A stretch of 64,000 bases of DNA from Pseudolactococcus laudensis (GTDB lineage: Bacteria > Bacillota > Bacilli > Lactobacillales > Streptococcaceae), in assembly GCF_013449735.1 (NCBI RefSeq), contig NZ_JACBNY010000003.1, positions 113,861 through 177,860 of the forward strand, read 5' to 3'. Every line of letters starts with the position of its first letter. Within the stretch, counting starts at the first letter, position 1. The notes beneath the pieces were generated by a model. That model saw only the letters and a list, made by a program, of their open reading frames with translations. It did no database searches and was not told where the DNA came from. Below are positions 17,348 through 25,990 of this stretch, one piece after another. The position numbers and the translations under genes are program-made.

Positions 17348-18541
17348 ATGTTAAACTTTTTAAGTATATTTTTATTGGTTTATGGTGTGCTTGCTATTTC
17401 GCACATTGTATTTCAGATTATTTTATGTCATAGTGACCATAGAAAACAGAACAAGGAAGCATTTAAGGATTTTCATAGTCAATATCAAGCTAGTGTTTCG
17501 GTGATAGTGCCTGCCTATAACGAAGTACCACAAATTTTGAAGAATTGTATTGATTCTATTGTGGCACAAAAGATAGCTAACATAGAGATTATTGTTGTGG
17601 ATGACGGCTCAAAAAATCGTGAAGAATTGATTGAAAAAGTCTATGACACTTATCAATCGAATCAAAATGTTAAAATTTTATTGCCTGAGAAAAACAGAGG
17701 CAAGCGTCACTGTCAAAAACTTGGATTTGATATTGCTAAGGGAGATATTATTGTCACAGTGGATTCAGATACCTTACTACATGATGAGGATGCTGTTGAA
17801 AAATTAATTCAGCGTTTTGCGAATAAGAAAGTTGGGGCTGTCACTGGTGATGTTCGAGTCGAAAACAAAAATAAAAATATCTTAACACGTCTGATTACGT
17901 ATCGCTATTGGTCTGCTTTTCACCAAGAGCGAGCGGCTCAAAGCCGCTTTCACGTTGTCATGTGTTGTTCTGGACCATTTTCAGCCTATCGTAAAGAAAT
18001 AATTGAGGAAGTCAAAGAGAAGTACATTACACAATATTTCTTAGGCGAAAATTGTACCTATGGGGATGACCGTCATTTGACAAATTTGGTTCTTGAGTCA
18101 GGCTATGAAGTTGCTTTCCAAAGTGATAGTCAAGTTTATACTTTTGTTCCTGAAACAATTGGTGGGTATATCAAACAGCAAGTGAGATGGAATAAAAGTT
18201 TCTATCGTGAGATGCTCTGGACGATTAAGTTTGCACATCAGCATCATTTTTATATGATTTATGATTTGGTCATGCAATTTATCTTACCGTTTATGTTGGT
18301 TGTGTCTTTAATCGCTATGATTGGCCAAACAATTTTTTATCAGGATTTCGGACATTTATATCAGTATCTGATTGTTTTGGTTCTGATTGCTATTTTCCGT
18401 TCACTGTATGGTATTTATAGAACTAAAGATATTGGATTTTTACTCTTTGTTGTCTATGGTTTTATGCACGTGCTACTTTTATTACCTGTTAGATTCTATG
18501 CACTATTAACATTAAAATCGACAAAATGGGGAACGCGATAA
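17348..18541 (+). CDS. hasA: Hyaluronan-synthase-like family-2 glycosyltransferase (HasA-like)
   Basis: The 397-residue membrane enzyme closely follows streptococcal HasA: SVIVPAYNE, the DSD metal site at 139-141 in VTVDSDT, LTRL followed by ERAAQS, CCSGPFSAYR, GDD at 239-241 in GDDRHLTN, QQVRW at 277-281, and the C-terminal STKWGTR. Class I hyaluronan synthases polymerise UDP-GlcNAc and UDP-GlcA and export the chain through their own membrane helices. Here one helix lies at the N-terminus (about 3-27) instead of the two in HasA, and three lie at the C-terminus (about 308-385). The dehydrogenase upstream supplies UDP-GlcA. The polymer could be hyaluronan or another GlcA-containing chain. Confidence 0.75.
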   Translation: MLNFLSIFLLVYGVLAISHIVFQIILCHSDHRKQNKEAFKDFHSQYQASVSVIVPAYNEVPQILKNCIDSIVAQKIANIEIIVVDDGSKNREELIEKVYDTYQSNQNVKILLPEKNRGKRHCQKLGFDIAKGDIIVTVDSDTLLHDEDAVEKLIQRFANKKVGAVTGDVRVENKNKNILTRLITYRYWSAFHQERAAQSRFHVVMCCSGPFSAYRKEIIEEVKEKYITQYFLGENCTYGDDRHLTNLVLESGYEVAFQSDSQVYTFVPETIGGYIKQQVRWNKSFYREMLWTIKFAHQHHFYMIYDLVMQFILPFMLVVSLIAMIGQTIFYQDFGHLYQYLIVLVLIAIFRSLYGIYRTKDIGFLLFVVYGFMHVLLLLPVRFYALLTLKSTKWGTR

Positions 18542-18577
18542 ATCTCATCTATAACACTATTTTAAAGACACTATTTT

Positions 18578-18608
18578 AAAAAACAACTTGCTTACGCAAG
18601 CTGTTTTT
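18578..18608 (+). terminator. Terminator of the hasBA-like operon
   Basis: CTTGC, TTAC loop and GCAAG, extended by AAACA/TGTTT and a T-run. A direct repeat of ACTATTTTAAA precedes it. Confidence 0.75.
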
Positions 18609-18664
18609 TTGTCATTAAATAAATCGAATTGACAAAATAGTATGACAAAAAAAGTAAAAACATA

Positions 18665-18693
18665 TTTACATTTTGTCGAAAGTCGGGTATACT
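18665..18693 (+). promoter_or_regulatory. Promoter of the iron/siderophore operon
   Basis: TTTACA (18665-18670), a 17-base spacer and TATACT (18688-18693). The leader to the ATG at 18808 is about 108 bases. No clear Fur box was identified. Confidence 0.6.
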
Positions 18694-18807
18694 GAAATAG
18701 TTATAAAAAATAATGAGACTGAAAAGCTAGAGATAATATTGCGTATAAATTTGTCATCTGGGATTTGACTAGAGTAGCTTGAAGTCCAAATATATAAGGG
18801 GGAAGAA

Positions 18808-19875
18808 ATGTTTACCATCAACAAGAAACGGAAAATACCGATGATTGTATGGGTTGTACTGTTTCTGATGATGATTATCATATCTGTTATCGTTTCGGTC
18901 AGCAATGGTCAGGCTGAGATTTCATTTTGGGATGTCGGTCGTATTTTAGTCAACAAGATAAGTCACGGTACAATTGGTGAGATTAAGGATTTACCAATCT
19001 CTTCTATCAACATCATCTGGTTTATCCGGATGCCAAGGATTCTATTGGCAATTTTTGTAGGTTTGGGTTTGGCCTTATGTGGTACAGTCATGCAAGCAGT
19101 CGTTCAAAATCCGCTGGCTGACCCTTATATCTTAGGGATTTCATCCGGTTCATCTCTTGGCACAACTTTTGCTATTTTGATTGGCTTTGGGTCTGGCTCG
19201 ATTTTATCTCAGTTTGGCGTTGGCATTGGTGCTTTCGCCGGCGCTATGCTTGCGACTTTATCCGTTCTGATGTTGTCCAATATTGGTGGTCGAATGACAA
19301 GTGTCAAGTTGATTTTATCGGGTTCAGTCATTAGCAGCCTATTTGGTTCTATCTCGAACTTAATTGTTTATCTAGCAGGTAACTCTGAAGGGATTAAAAC
19401 AATTCAGTTCTGGCTGATGGGAAGTCTCGCATCAGCAACTTGGTCTAAATTAGGCATGGTGATTGTGCCCGTTTTACTGGTTTTGGCTTTCTTCTTGACG
19501 CAGTCAAGAATCTTAAATGTGATGCTTTTGGGAGATGAGGCAGCGATTACACTAGGCGTTTCACTCGGTAAATACCGCCGAGTCTATATGGCTATGACCT
19601 CGCTGATAACAGGACTCATCGTCGCAAATTCAGGTATGATAGGCTTTGTCGGTCTCATCGTGCCACACATTGTACGCGGCTTATTTGGTAGTGACCATAA
19701 GGTGACACTGCCGTTAACAGCCGTTTGTGGTGCCTTGTTTATTATTTGGGCGGATTTGATTTCTCGGATTTTGATTCATAATGTGGAACTTCCGATTGGG
19801 ATTATTACAGCCATGATTGGTGCACCGCTATTTATCTACATTATCATTAAAAAAGGGTACAGTTTTGGGGGCTAA
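18808..19875 (+). CDS. FecCD-type iron/siderophore ABC permease
   Basis: This 355-residue permease belongs to the FecCD/BtuC family, with about ten membrane helices. Signature parts are WFIRMPRILLAIFVGLGLALCGTVMQAVVQNPLADPYILGISSGSSLG and, near the end, GMIGFVGLIVPHIVRGLFGSDHK. Only one permease gene is present, so it should act as a homodimer. GGGGGAAG precedes the ATG. The ATPase gene starts two bases after the stop, and the receptor and a reductase follow. It probably imports a ferric siderophore or haem; the substrate is not fixed by sequence. Confidence 0.88.
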   Translation: MFTINKKRKIPMIVWVVLFLMMIIISVIVSVSNGQAEISFWDVGRILVNKISHGTIGEIKDLPISSINIIWFIRMPRILLAIFVGLGLALCGTVMQAVVQNPLADPYILGISSGSSLGTTFAILIGFGSGSILSQFGVGIGAFAGAMLATLSVLMLSNIGGRMTSVKLILSGSVISSLFGSISNLIVYLAGNSEGIKTIQFWLMGSLASATWSKLGMVIVPVLLVLAFFLTQSRILNVMLLGDEAAITLGVSLGKYRRVYMAMTSLITGLIVANSGMIGFVGLIVPHIVRGLFGSDHKVTLPLTAVCGALFIIWADLISRILIHNVELPIGIITAMIGAPLFIYIIIKKGYSFGG

Positions 19876-19877
19876 AA

Positions 19878-20639
19878 ATGAAATTATCTATTCAAAATCT
19901 TGAGATAGAAGTGGCGCATCAGTCGATTGTGCGTCAGGTTTCCTTAGAGGTACCAGATAAAAAAACGGTCGGTCTCATTGGTGCCAATGGTTCAGGCAAA
20001 TCGACATTGTTAAGAAGTATTTACAAGAGTATCGCCCCGACACAAGGGACGATTTATATAGATGATATTGATGTTTTGAATTCGCCTAATAAAAAGGTAG
20101 CAAAACATCTGGGTGTGGTAGGCCAGTTTAATGAACTGAACTTTGACTTGACAGTTGAGCAGATGGTTCTGTTAGGTAGAACACCTCATAAAAAAATGAT
20201 GGAGGCAGATAATCTCTATGATTACCAACGCGTACAGGAGGCGCTTTTAAGAACGAATCTGATGAACTACAAAGACAGGAGTTATATCTCCTTGTCTGGT
20301 GGGGAAAAGCAGCGGGTGATCCTAGCCAGAACCATTGCCCAAGAGCCTCAAGTTATGATATTGGATGAGCCAACCAACCATCTGGATATTCGCTATCAAT
20401 TAGAGATTTTGACGGCGGTTCAAAATCTTAATATCACAACCTTTGTTGCACTCCATGACTTGGAGCTGACAGCATCATATTGTGATTACATCTATGCGTT
20501 GAAAAATGGTGAAGTCATTGCGCAAGGGACGCCTGAGGCAGTCCTGACAGAAGAATTAATCGCTGAGATTTATCAAGTCAAGTGTCAAATTTATGAAAAT
20601 CCAATTACGCATCGACTGGGGTTTCATTATTCAATATAG
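19878..20639 (+). CDS. FecE-type iron/siderophore ABC ATPase
   Basis: The 253-residue ATPase has Walker A GANGSGKST (about 36-44), signature LSGGEKQRVILARTIAQ, Walker B VMILDEPTNHLDIR and the H-loop FVALHDLELT. The DEPTNHLDI form is typical of FepC/FhuC/BtuD-type importers of siderophores, haem and cobalamin. The gene is two bases downstream of the permease and is followed by a structured 109-base spacer before the receptor gene. Confidence 0.9.
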   Translation: MKLSIQNLEIEVAHQSIVRQVSLEVPDKKTVGLIGANGSGKSTLLRSIYKSIAPTQGTIYIDDIDVLNSPNKKVAKHLGVVGQFNELNFDLTVEQMVLLGRTPHKKMMEADNLYDYQRVQEALLRTNLMNYKDRSYISLSGGEKQRVILARTIAQEPQVMILDEPTNHLDIRYQLEILTAVQNLNITTFVALHDLELTASYCDYIYALKNGEVIAQGTPEAVLTEELIAEIYQVKCQIYENPITHRLGFHYSI

Positions 20640-20748
20640 TATAAAGGACTTTGAACGGCAGTAGTTCGCGAATGACTCTGCTTGGACGGAGCGAAAGCCG
20701 AGGTCAAGTTTCAAGTCTTCACAAAGTGAAGGCGCAGAAAGGAAGAAA
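20640..20748 (+). other. Structured spacer between ATPase and receptor genes
   Basis: The spacer can fold into CTTCAC/GTGAAG (20717-20731) and a stem capped by GCGAAAGC (about 20695) whose flanks CTTGGAC and GTCAAG also pair. It is more GC-rich than its surroundings and has no T-run, so it looks like a message-stability or attenuation element. Confidence 0.4.
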
Positions 20749-21789
20749 ATGAAAAAAATTATAACGGCAACTATTTTAGGTTTATCAGCTTTGACATTAG
20801 CTGCTTGTGCTCAAAAAACGACAGAAAAATCAACATCAACGGCAAGTCAATCAGATAAGACGACTTATCCACTGACGATTAAAAACTATCGAAAGAGTGT
20901 GGGAAGTGATTCGAAAGCAGACCCAACTTGGCCTGAAAGTACGCAAACATTTACGCATGCACCTAAAAAAGTACTAGCCAATACCCGCCCGATGGCTGAA
21001 CTTTTACTTCATCTCGGACTTGAAAAATCAATCGCAGGTGTAGGGGCAGTTTTTGGTGAGAAAGATGCGAGCGTTGAAGCCGAATTTGACAAGCTTAAAA
21101 ATCTAGGTGATAACTATATCCCACAGGAAACAGCTTTATCAGTTGACCCAGACATGGTTTTTGGTCGTGGTGGCTTGTTTGAGAAATCTGAGTGGGGCGT
21201 TGGGACAGTTGAGTCATTGAATGAAATGAACATTCCAACTTACATTATGAAGACATCCATCAAAGGTGGCACATTTGATTCGATTTATGGCGATATAGAC
21301 AATCTTGGTAAAATTTTTAATGTGAAGCCTGCTGCAGATAAATTTAAAGGTGAGTTAAAAGCACGTGAAACGGCTTTGAAAGACAGTCTAAAAGATGTCA
21401 AGAAAACACAGACCTTTGCTTACATCCATTCAAATGACCCAGCTGACATCAGTGGTTACTCATTAACTGGTGATACATTCTCTGTTAGTTTGTTCAAAAT
21501 GTTGAAACTCAAACAAGCCTATGATGTGCCAACAGGTACGGTAAGTATTGAAAAAATCATAGAATCTGACCCAGATATTATCATCATTCCAAAATGGGAT
21601 GACACAGATAATGCTGAAAAAACTGTAAAAGGTCTTTATAGTAGTGATAAAGTTTCAAACTTAAAAGCGATTAAAAATAAAAAAGTTTACATTTTGAACT
21701 ATAACTATATGTTTGGTTATAGCTATCAATCGCTCGCAGGATTTGAAGAATTTGCCAAAGTCGTATATCCTGAACTTGCCAAAAAATAG
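20749..21789 (+). CDS. Iron/siderophore-binding lipoprotein
   Basis: A 346-residue lipoprotein receptor with signal MKKIITATILGLSALTLAAC, so the lipid-carrying cysteine is near residue 20. A serine/threonine-rich linker follows. The body is the two-lobed PeripBP_2 (FhuD/BtuF) fold: KKVLANTRPMAELLLHLGLEKSIAGVG, ETALSVDPDMVFGRG and IESDPDIIIIPKWDD. It should hand the iron complex to the FecCD-type permease. AAAGGAAG precedes the ATG. The reductase gene begins 13 bases after the stop. Confidence 0.87.
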   Translation: MKKIITATILGLSALTLAACAQKTTEKSTSTASQSDKTTYPLTIKNYRKSVGSDSKADPTWPESTQTFTHAPKKVLANTRPMAELLLHLGLEKSIAGVGAVFGEKDASVEAEFDKLKNLGDNYIPQETALSVDPDMVFGRGGLFEKSEWGVGTVESLNEMNIPTYIMKTSIKGGTFDSIYGDIDNLGKIFNVKPAADKFKGELKARETALKDSLKDVKKTQTFAYIHSNDPADISGYSLTGDTFSVSLFKMLKLKQAYDVPTGTVSIEKIIESDPDIIIIPKWDDTDNAEKTVKGLYSSDKVSNLKAIKNKKVYILNYNYMFGYSYQSLAGFEEFAKVVYPELAKK

Positions 21790-21802
21790 ACGAGGTAACC
21801 AA

Positions 21803-22816
21803 ATGACAGAAACAAATTATGATGTTGTGACTGTAGGTGGCGGACCATCTGGCCTTTATAGTAGTTTTTCGTGTGGTATCCGTGGTTTAAAAGTTAAGTT
21901 ACTTGAAGCACGCGCAACACTGGGGGGCAGAATTCCCTTATATCAGGAAAATATCATCTGGGATTTAGGAGGCGCTCAAGGCAAGTTAGCGAGTGATATC
22001 GCAAACAATCTACTAGACGCTGCTCAACAATTCTCACCGGATATTGCTTATAATCAACAAGTAAAGCACATCAAAAAAGAAGAAACCGGCTTTACCTTAA
22101 CGACTCAAAGTGAGCAAGAATACCAAGCAAAAACGGTTATTTTGGCATCATCTTTAGGGATTATTCAGCCTAGAAAGCTGAAAATACCTGATGCCTATGA
22201 AAATCTCCATTATCCTGTTAGTGAAGTGATTAACTTCAAGGAGTATACGGGTCAAACTGTCCTTCTCTATGGCAATCCTGAATCCCTGTCTAGCTATGCC
22301 ATTCTACTCCAACAAGTCGCTAAAGCGGTAATTTTAGTCACGAAAAAAACAGACTTTCCAAATACCGAACATTTTGCGGCAAATGTTACTGCCTTAACGC
22401 AAGTTGAGGTAAGCGATTTTACATCGGAAGGAGACCTCATCTCTTCCGTTACCTTATCCGATGGACAGATTATTCCTGTTTCGCAAGTCTTGATTCATCT
22501 GGGGATGAAACGGGAAACCAACACAATCACGTTTGAGAATTTTGAATTAGAAACAGTTGACCAACATGGTCATGACTTCATTAAAAATGAAGCAGATACG
22601 ACAACAAGTATTGAAGGTCTATATGTTGTTGGTGATTTAGGTAGCTATCCTGATAAAAATTATATGCTAGCGTCTTGTATGACAGAAGGCTCAAATGCAG
22701 CTAGTCAAGCTGCTCGTTATCTGGATAATACAGCAGAGGCACAACTCATTGTTTCAACACATAATGACGTTTTTAAGACTAAAAACATAGACATGGTTTC
22801 GCAATACTTTTCTTGA
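21803..22816 (+). CDS. TrxR-like FAD reductase, possible siderophore-iron reductase
   Basis: The 337-residue flavoprotein has an FAD motif VGGGPSGLYSSFSCGIRG near the N-terminus and a C-terminal GLYVVGDLGSYPDKNYMLASCMTEG. The CxxC pair of thioredoxin reductases is absent. This is the pattern of TrxR-like ferredoxin/flavodoxin-NADP reductases and of IruO, which frees iron from siderophores in Staphylococcus. Its place as last gene of a siderophore-import operon supports such an iron-release role. The ATG at 21803 with GAGGTAA is the start. The alternative is a general ferredoxin-NADP reductase. Confidence 0.75.
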   Translation: MTETNYDVVTVGGGPSGLYSSFSCGIRGLKVKLLEARATLGGRIPLYQENIIWDLGGAQGKLASDIANNLLDAAQQFSPDIAYNQQVKHIKKEETGFTLTTQSEQEYQAKTVILASSLGIIQPRKLKIPDAYENLHYPVSEVINFKEYTGQTVLLYGNPESLSSYAILLQQVAKAVILVTKKTDFPNTEHFAANVTALTQVEVSDFTSEGDLISSVTLSDGQIIPVSQVLIHLGMKRETNTITFENFELETVDQHGHDFIKNEADTTTSIEGLYVVGDLGSYPDKNYMLASCMTEGSNAASQAARYLDNTAEAQLIVSTHNDVFKTKNIDMVSQYFS

Positions 22817-22824
22817 TATTAAAG

Positions 22825-22847
22825 GACGCCGTTAAGCGTCTTTTTTT
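22825..22847 (+). terminator. Terminator of the iron operon
   Basis: GACGC, a six-base loop and GCGTC followed by seven T bases. Confidence 0.85.
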
Positions 22848-22855
22848 ACCATTCT

Positions 22856-22921
22856 TTTACATGATTTTTACAAAAAATCGGCGGAACTTTTACACAAGAT
22901 TTGGTGGTTCAGCGGTATAAT
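22856..22921 (+). promoter_or_regulatory. Pho box and promoter of pstS1
   Basis: TTTACA occurs at 22856, 22867 and 22889, that is at steps of 11 and 22 bases on one face of the helix. TATAAT follows at 22916-22921, 21 bases after the last copy, and there is no separate -35. This is the layout of PhoP/PhoB-type activation under phosphate limitation. Confidence 0.65.
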
Positions 22922-23068
22922 TATTTTTGTAAGGCAATGGTGCCTACAAAAAATAAAAAATAATGACAAACACTAAAAAGAGAAATTAGTTAGCCTAAGC
23001 CTATCCAAGTTTGGGCGATGAGCGATTTTGATTTTAGTGGGCGTTAGGTCTTGTAAAGGGAAAAAATC

Positions 23069-23944
23069 ATGAAAAAATCAGTTTTGATCGCAGCAGCAGC
23101 TGTTTCACTTTTTGCACTCGCAGCTTGCGGACAAAAATCTTCAGGCACAGCATCTTCTTCATCATCAACAGCTAAGGCAGAAAAAATCACTGTCGCAGGC
23201 TCAACAGCCTTGCAGCCTTTGGTAGAAGCTAATGTTGAGAGCTTTACACAAGAGAACACTAACCTACAAATCACTGTTCAAGGTGGTGGCTCAGGTCTTG
23301 GTTTATCACAAGTCTCTAGTGGCGCGATTCAGATTGGGAATTCTGACCTTTTCGCGGAAGAAAAAGATGCGAGCTTAGCAGAAAAAGTTAAAGATCATAA
23401 AGTTGCTGTTGTAGGTTTTGCGCCAATTGTTAATAAAGACATTAAACTTGAAGGTTTGACAACTGCTCAACTTAAAGATATCTTCTCAGGCAAAGTAAAG
23501 AACTGGAAAGAAGTCGGCGGACAAGATCAAGCCATTACAGTTATCAACCGTGCTGAAGGTTCAGGTACACGCTTTAACTTTGAAAAATATGGTCTTGAAA
23601 ACACACAAGTTGTTAAAGCAAGCGAACAAGATTCATCAGGCGCAGTTGTACAAATGGTCTCACAAACACCAGGTGCGATTAGCTACGTTGCCTTCTCAAA
23701 TATCAAAGACAGCGTTAAAGCACTTGAACTTGATGGTGTGAAACCAACTGAAAAAAATGTTGCAACAAATGATTGGAAAATCTGGTCTTACGAGCACATG
23801 TATACAGAAAAAGGTAACACAACAGATGGTCAAGAAAAATTCATCACTGCTGTAAAAAAAAATAAAGCACTCCTTGAAAAATTAGGTTACCTCTCTATCG
23901 AAGATATGAAAGTAACCCGCGATCAAGATGGTAAAATCAAATAA
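23069..23944 (+). CDS. pstS: Phosphate-binding lipoprotein PstS, copy 1
   Basis: The 291-residue receptor starts with a lipoprotein signal ending LAAC near residue 20, then a serine-rich linker. Phosphate-site motifs are [34 protein letters not shown] and INRAEGSGTR. It delivers phosphate to PstC/PstA. It has its own Pho box and a leader of about 140 bases. A second, distinct pstS follows 178 bases later and the two proteins align along their whole length, so this is an old duplication, not an assembly copy. Confidence 0.95.
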   Translation: MKKSVLIAAAAVSLFALAACGQKSSGTASSSSSTAKAEKITVAGSTALQPLVEANVESFTQENTNLQITVQGGGSGLGLSQVSSGAIQIGNSDLFAEEKDASLAEKVKDHKVAVVGFAPIVNKDIKLEGLTTAQLKDIFSGKVKNWKEVGGQDQAITVINRAEGSGTRFNFEKYGLENTQVVKASEQDSSGAVVQMVSQTPGAISYVAFSNIKDSVKALELDGVKPTEKNVATNDWKIWSYEHMYTEKGNTTDGQEKFITAVKKNKALLEKLGYLSIEDMKVTRDQDGKIK

Positions 23945-24052
23945 GATAAATCGTTAACATTTCAAATCGTTCAATGTTCAAAATCAATACGGTATCAACG
24001 ACGCAAGTTTGAGTAGTCAAATTTGCTGGTACATAGCAAAACCTCCAAAGTT

Positions 24053-24095
24053 TTTACACAAAATTTACATTTATCCGCGGCATAAATGTTAAAAT
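24053..24095 (+). promoter_or_regulatory. Pho box and promoter of pstS2
   Basis: TTTACA at 24053 and 24064 is spaced by exactly 11 bases. A -10-like TAAAAT lies at 24090-24095, 20 bases after the second copy, again without a -35. This gives the second half of the cluster its own phosphate control. Confidence 0.6.
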
Positions 24096-24122
24096 AGAAG
24101 TATTGAACGATTTGGAGGAGTT

Positions 24123-24983
24123 ATGAGGAGAAAGATAGTACTTTTGGCCTCAGCCTTGGTAGTCCTTGCGACATTATCAGGTTGTGCCAAGTGGATAGAC
24201 AAAGGTGAATCAATTACGGCTGTAGGATCTAGTGCCTTACAGCCTTTAGTTGAGTCTGCAGCTGAAACATTTGCCCAAGAAAATCCAGGAAAATTTATTA
24301 ATGTTCAGGGTGGTGGTTCAGGAACTGGCTTGTCACAAGTCCAGTCTGGCGCCGTTCAAATTGGGAACTCGGATTTATTCGCTGAAGAAAAAGATGGGAT
24401 TGATGCTAAAAAATTGGTCGATCATAAGGTTGCAGTCGTAGGGATTGCACCGATTGTCAATAAAAAAGTAGGCATTAAGGCTTTAACAACAGATCAGCTA
24501 CGTCAAATTTTTACTGGTGAAATTAGTAACTGGAAAGAAGTTGGCGGCAAAGATCAGAAAATTGTCTTGATCAATAGAGCTACAGGTTCTGGTACACGTT
24601 CAACATTTGAACGTTGGATTATGGATGGTAAACCAGCCAAAAACTCTCAAGAGCAAGATTCATCTGGTATGGTTAAATCTATTGTTGCGCAAACCCCAGG
24701 TGCGATTAGCTACCTTGCTTTTTCAAATATAGATACATCAGTGACAAAAATTTCACTTGATGGGTACGATCCGACAACGGCTAATGTTGCTGATAACAAT
24801 TGGCCGATTTGGGCGTATGAACATATGTATACCAAAGGGCAACCTAATAGCCTGACAAAATCATTTTTAGATTACGTCTTGTCTGACGCAGTTCAAGACA
24901 GTCTTGTTCAAAAAATGGGGTATATTTCTGTTAATCAGATGCACGTGGAACGTGATGCTGATGGTCGTGTCACGACAAAATAA
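24123..24983 (+). CDS. pstS: Phosphate-binding lipoprotein PstS, copy 2
   Basis: A 286-residue phosphate receptor with signal [21 protein letters not shown] and no long linker after the cysteine. It carries the same phosphate motifs as copy 1 ([45 protein letters not shown]). GGAGGAG precedes the ATG. It heads the transporter genes pstC, pstA, pstB, pstB and phoU. Having two receptors may widen the affinity range, as proposed for streptococci with two Pst systems. Confidence 0.95.
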   Translation: MRRKIVLLASALVVLATLSGCAKWIDKGESITAVGSSALQPLVESAAETFAQENPGKFINVQGGGSGTGLSQVQSGAVQIGNSDLFAEEKDGIDAKKLVDHKVAVVGIAPIVNKKVGIKALTTDQLRQIFTGEISNWKEVGGKDQKIVLINRATGSGTRSTFERWIMDGKPAKNSQEQDSSGMVKSIVAQTPGAISYLAFSNIDTSVTKISLDGYDPTTANVADNNWPIWAYEHMYTKGQPNSLTKSFLDYVLSDAVQDSLVQKMGYISVNQMHVERDADGRVTTK

Positions 24984-25003
24984 TATTGCCTAACGCTTAA
25001 ATG

Positions 25004-25040
25004 AGGGGGATGTAATGAGGTTTGCATGCCGAATCCCCCT
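25004..25040 (+). other. Intercistronic hairpin between pstS2 and pstC
   Basis: AGGGGGAT (25004-25011) pairs perfectly with ATCCCCCT (25033-25040). No T-run follows, so it is likely a stability or partial-attenuation element that keeps receptor message above permease message. Confidence 0.55.
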
Positions 25041-25066
25041 AACACTTAATATAGAAATTAAATCGA

Positions 25067-25990
25067 ATGAAAAAAGAAAATATTCAAGAAAAGTTACTTT
25101 CTAAATCAAAAAATTCCCAACTAGAGAAATTTGGCAAGACAATTACCTTCTTTTGTATTGCTGTTATTGTCTTTGTTGTTGCTATGATTTTCTTCTTTGT
25201 CGCACAAAAAGGGTTCTCAACCTTTTTTGTTGACAAGATTAATCCATTCAAATTCTTGTTTGGGACGACTTGGAATCCGTCAGAGCTTGGTCCTGATGGT
25301 AAACCTTTAGTTGGTGCGCTACCGATGATTGCTGGGTCACTCATCGTAACAGTTTTGTCAGCGATTTTAGCAACACCTTTTGCCATTGGTGCTGCTGTCT
25401 TTATGACAGAAATCTCACCAAATCGTGGTGCTAAATTATTGCAACCAGTTATTGAGTTATTGGTTGGGATTCCGTCTGTTGTTTATGGTTTTATCGGCTT
25501 GACAGTCGTTGTACCAGCTATTCGCGGTGTCTTTGGTGGGACTGGTTTTGGTCTTCTATCAGGTATCTTCGTCCTTTTTGTTATGATTTTACCAACCGTC
25601 ACCTCCATGACAGTGGATGCCATGAAAGCTGTACCTAGCTTTTATAAAGAAGCCTCACTCGGCTTAGGAGCAACACGGTGGCAGACAATTTGGCGTGTAT
25701 TGCTACGTGCAGCAACACCTGGGATTCTAACCGCTGTTGTATTTGGTATGGCTCGAGCTTTTGGTGAAGCCTTGGCCATTCAGATGGTTGTTGGTAATGC
25801 CGCAATTTTGCCAACAAGTTTAACATCACCTGCGTCAACGCTGACTTCTGTCTTGACGCAAGGTATCGGAAATACAATCATGGGCACTGTTCAAAATAAT
25901 GTCCTATGGTCACTCGCGCTAATTCTATTACTCATGTCTTTATTATTTAACATTGGAATGCGCGCTATTGCGAAGAGAGGAAGCTTATAA
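25067..25990 (+). CDS. pstC: Phosphate ABC permease PstC
   Basis: The 307-residue membrane protein has six helices. The long loop NPFKFLFGTTWNPSELGPDGKPLVGALPMIAGSL is typical of PstC, and the coupling loop reads FYKEASLGLGATRWQTIWRVLLRAATPGI. It pairs with PstA to form the phosphate channel. Its stop overlaps the pstA start by one base (TAATG). No strong ribosome site was seen before the ATG, so translation may depend on coupling or the upstream hairpin. Confidence 0.94.
   Translation: MKKENIQEKLLSKSKNSQLEKFGKTITFFCIAVIVFVVAMIFFFVAQKGFSTFFVDKINPFKFLFGTTWNPSELGPDGKPLVGALPMIAGSLIVTVLSAILATPFAIGAAVFMTEISPNRGAKLLQPVIELLVGIPSVVYGFIGLTVVVPAIRGVFGGTGFGLLSGIFVLFVMILPTVTSMTVDAMKAVPSFYKEASLGLGATRWQTIWRVLLRAATPGILTAVVFGMARAFGEALAIQMVVGNAAILPTSLTSPASTLTSVLTQGIGNTIMGTVQNNVLWSLALILLLMSLLFNIGMRAIAKRGSL

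Noticed and set aside
17348..18541. Cellulose or poly-GlcNAc synthase identity for the glycosyltransferase
   Set aside because: The signature blocks and C-terminus match HasA much better, and the upstream dehydrogenase makes UDP-GlcA; a NodC-like chitin oligomer enzyme is less likely but not fully excluded.
25004..25040. Terminator between pstS2 and pstC
   Set aside because: The stem is strong but there is no T-run on either strand; an intercistronic stability hairpin fits better.
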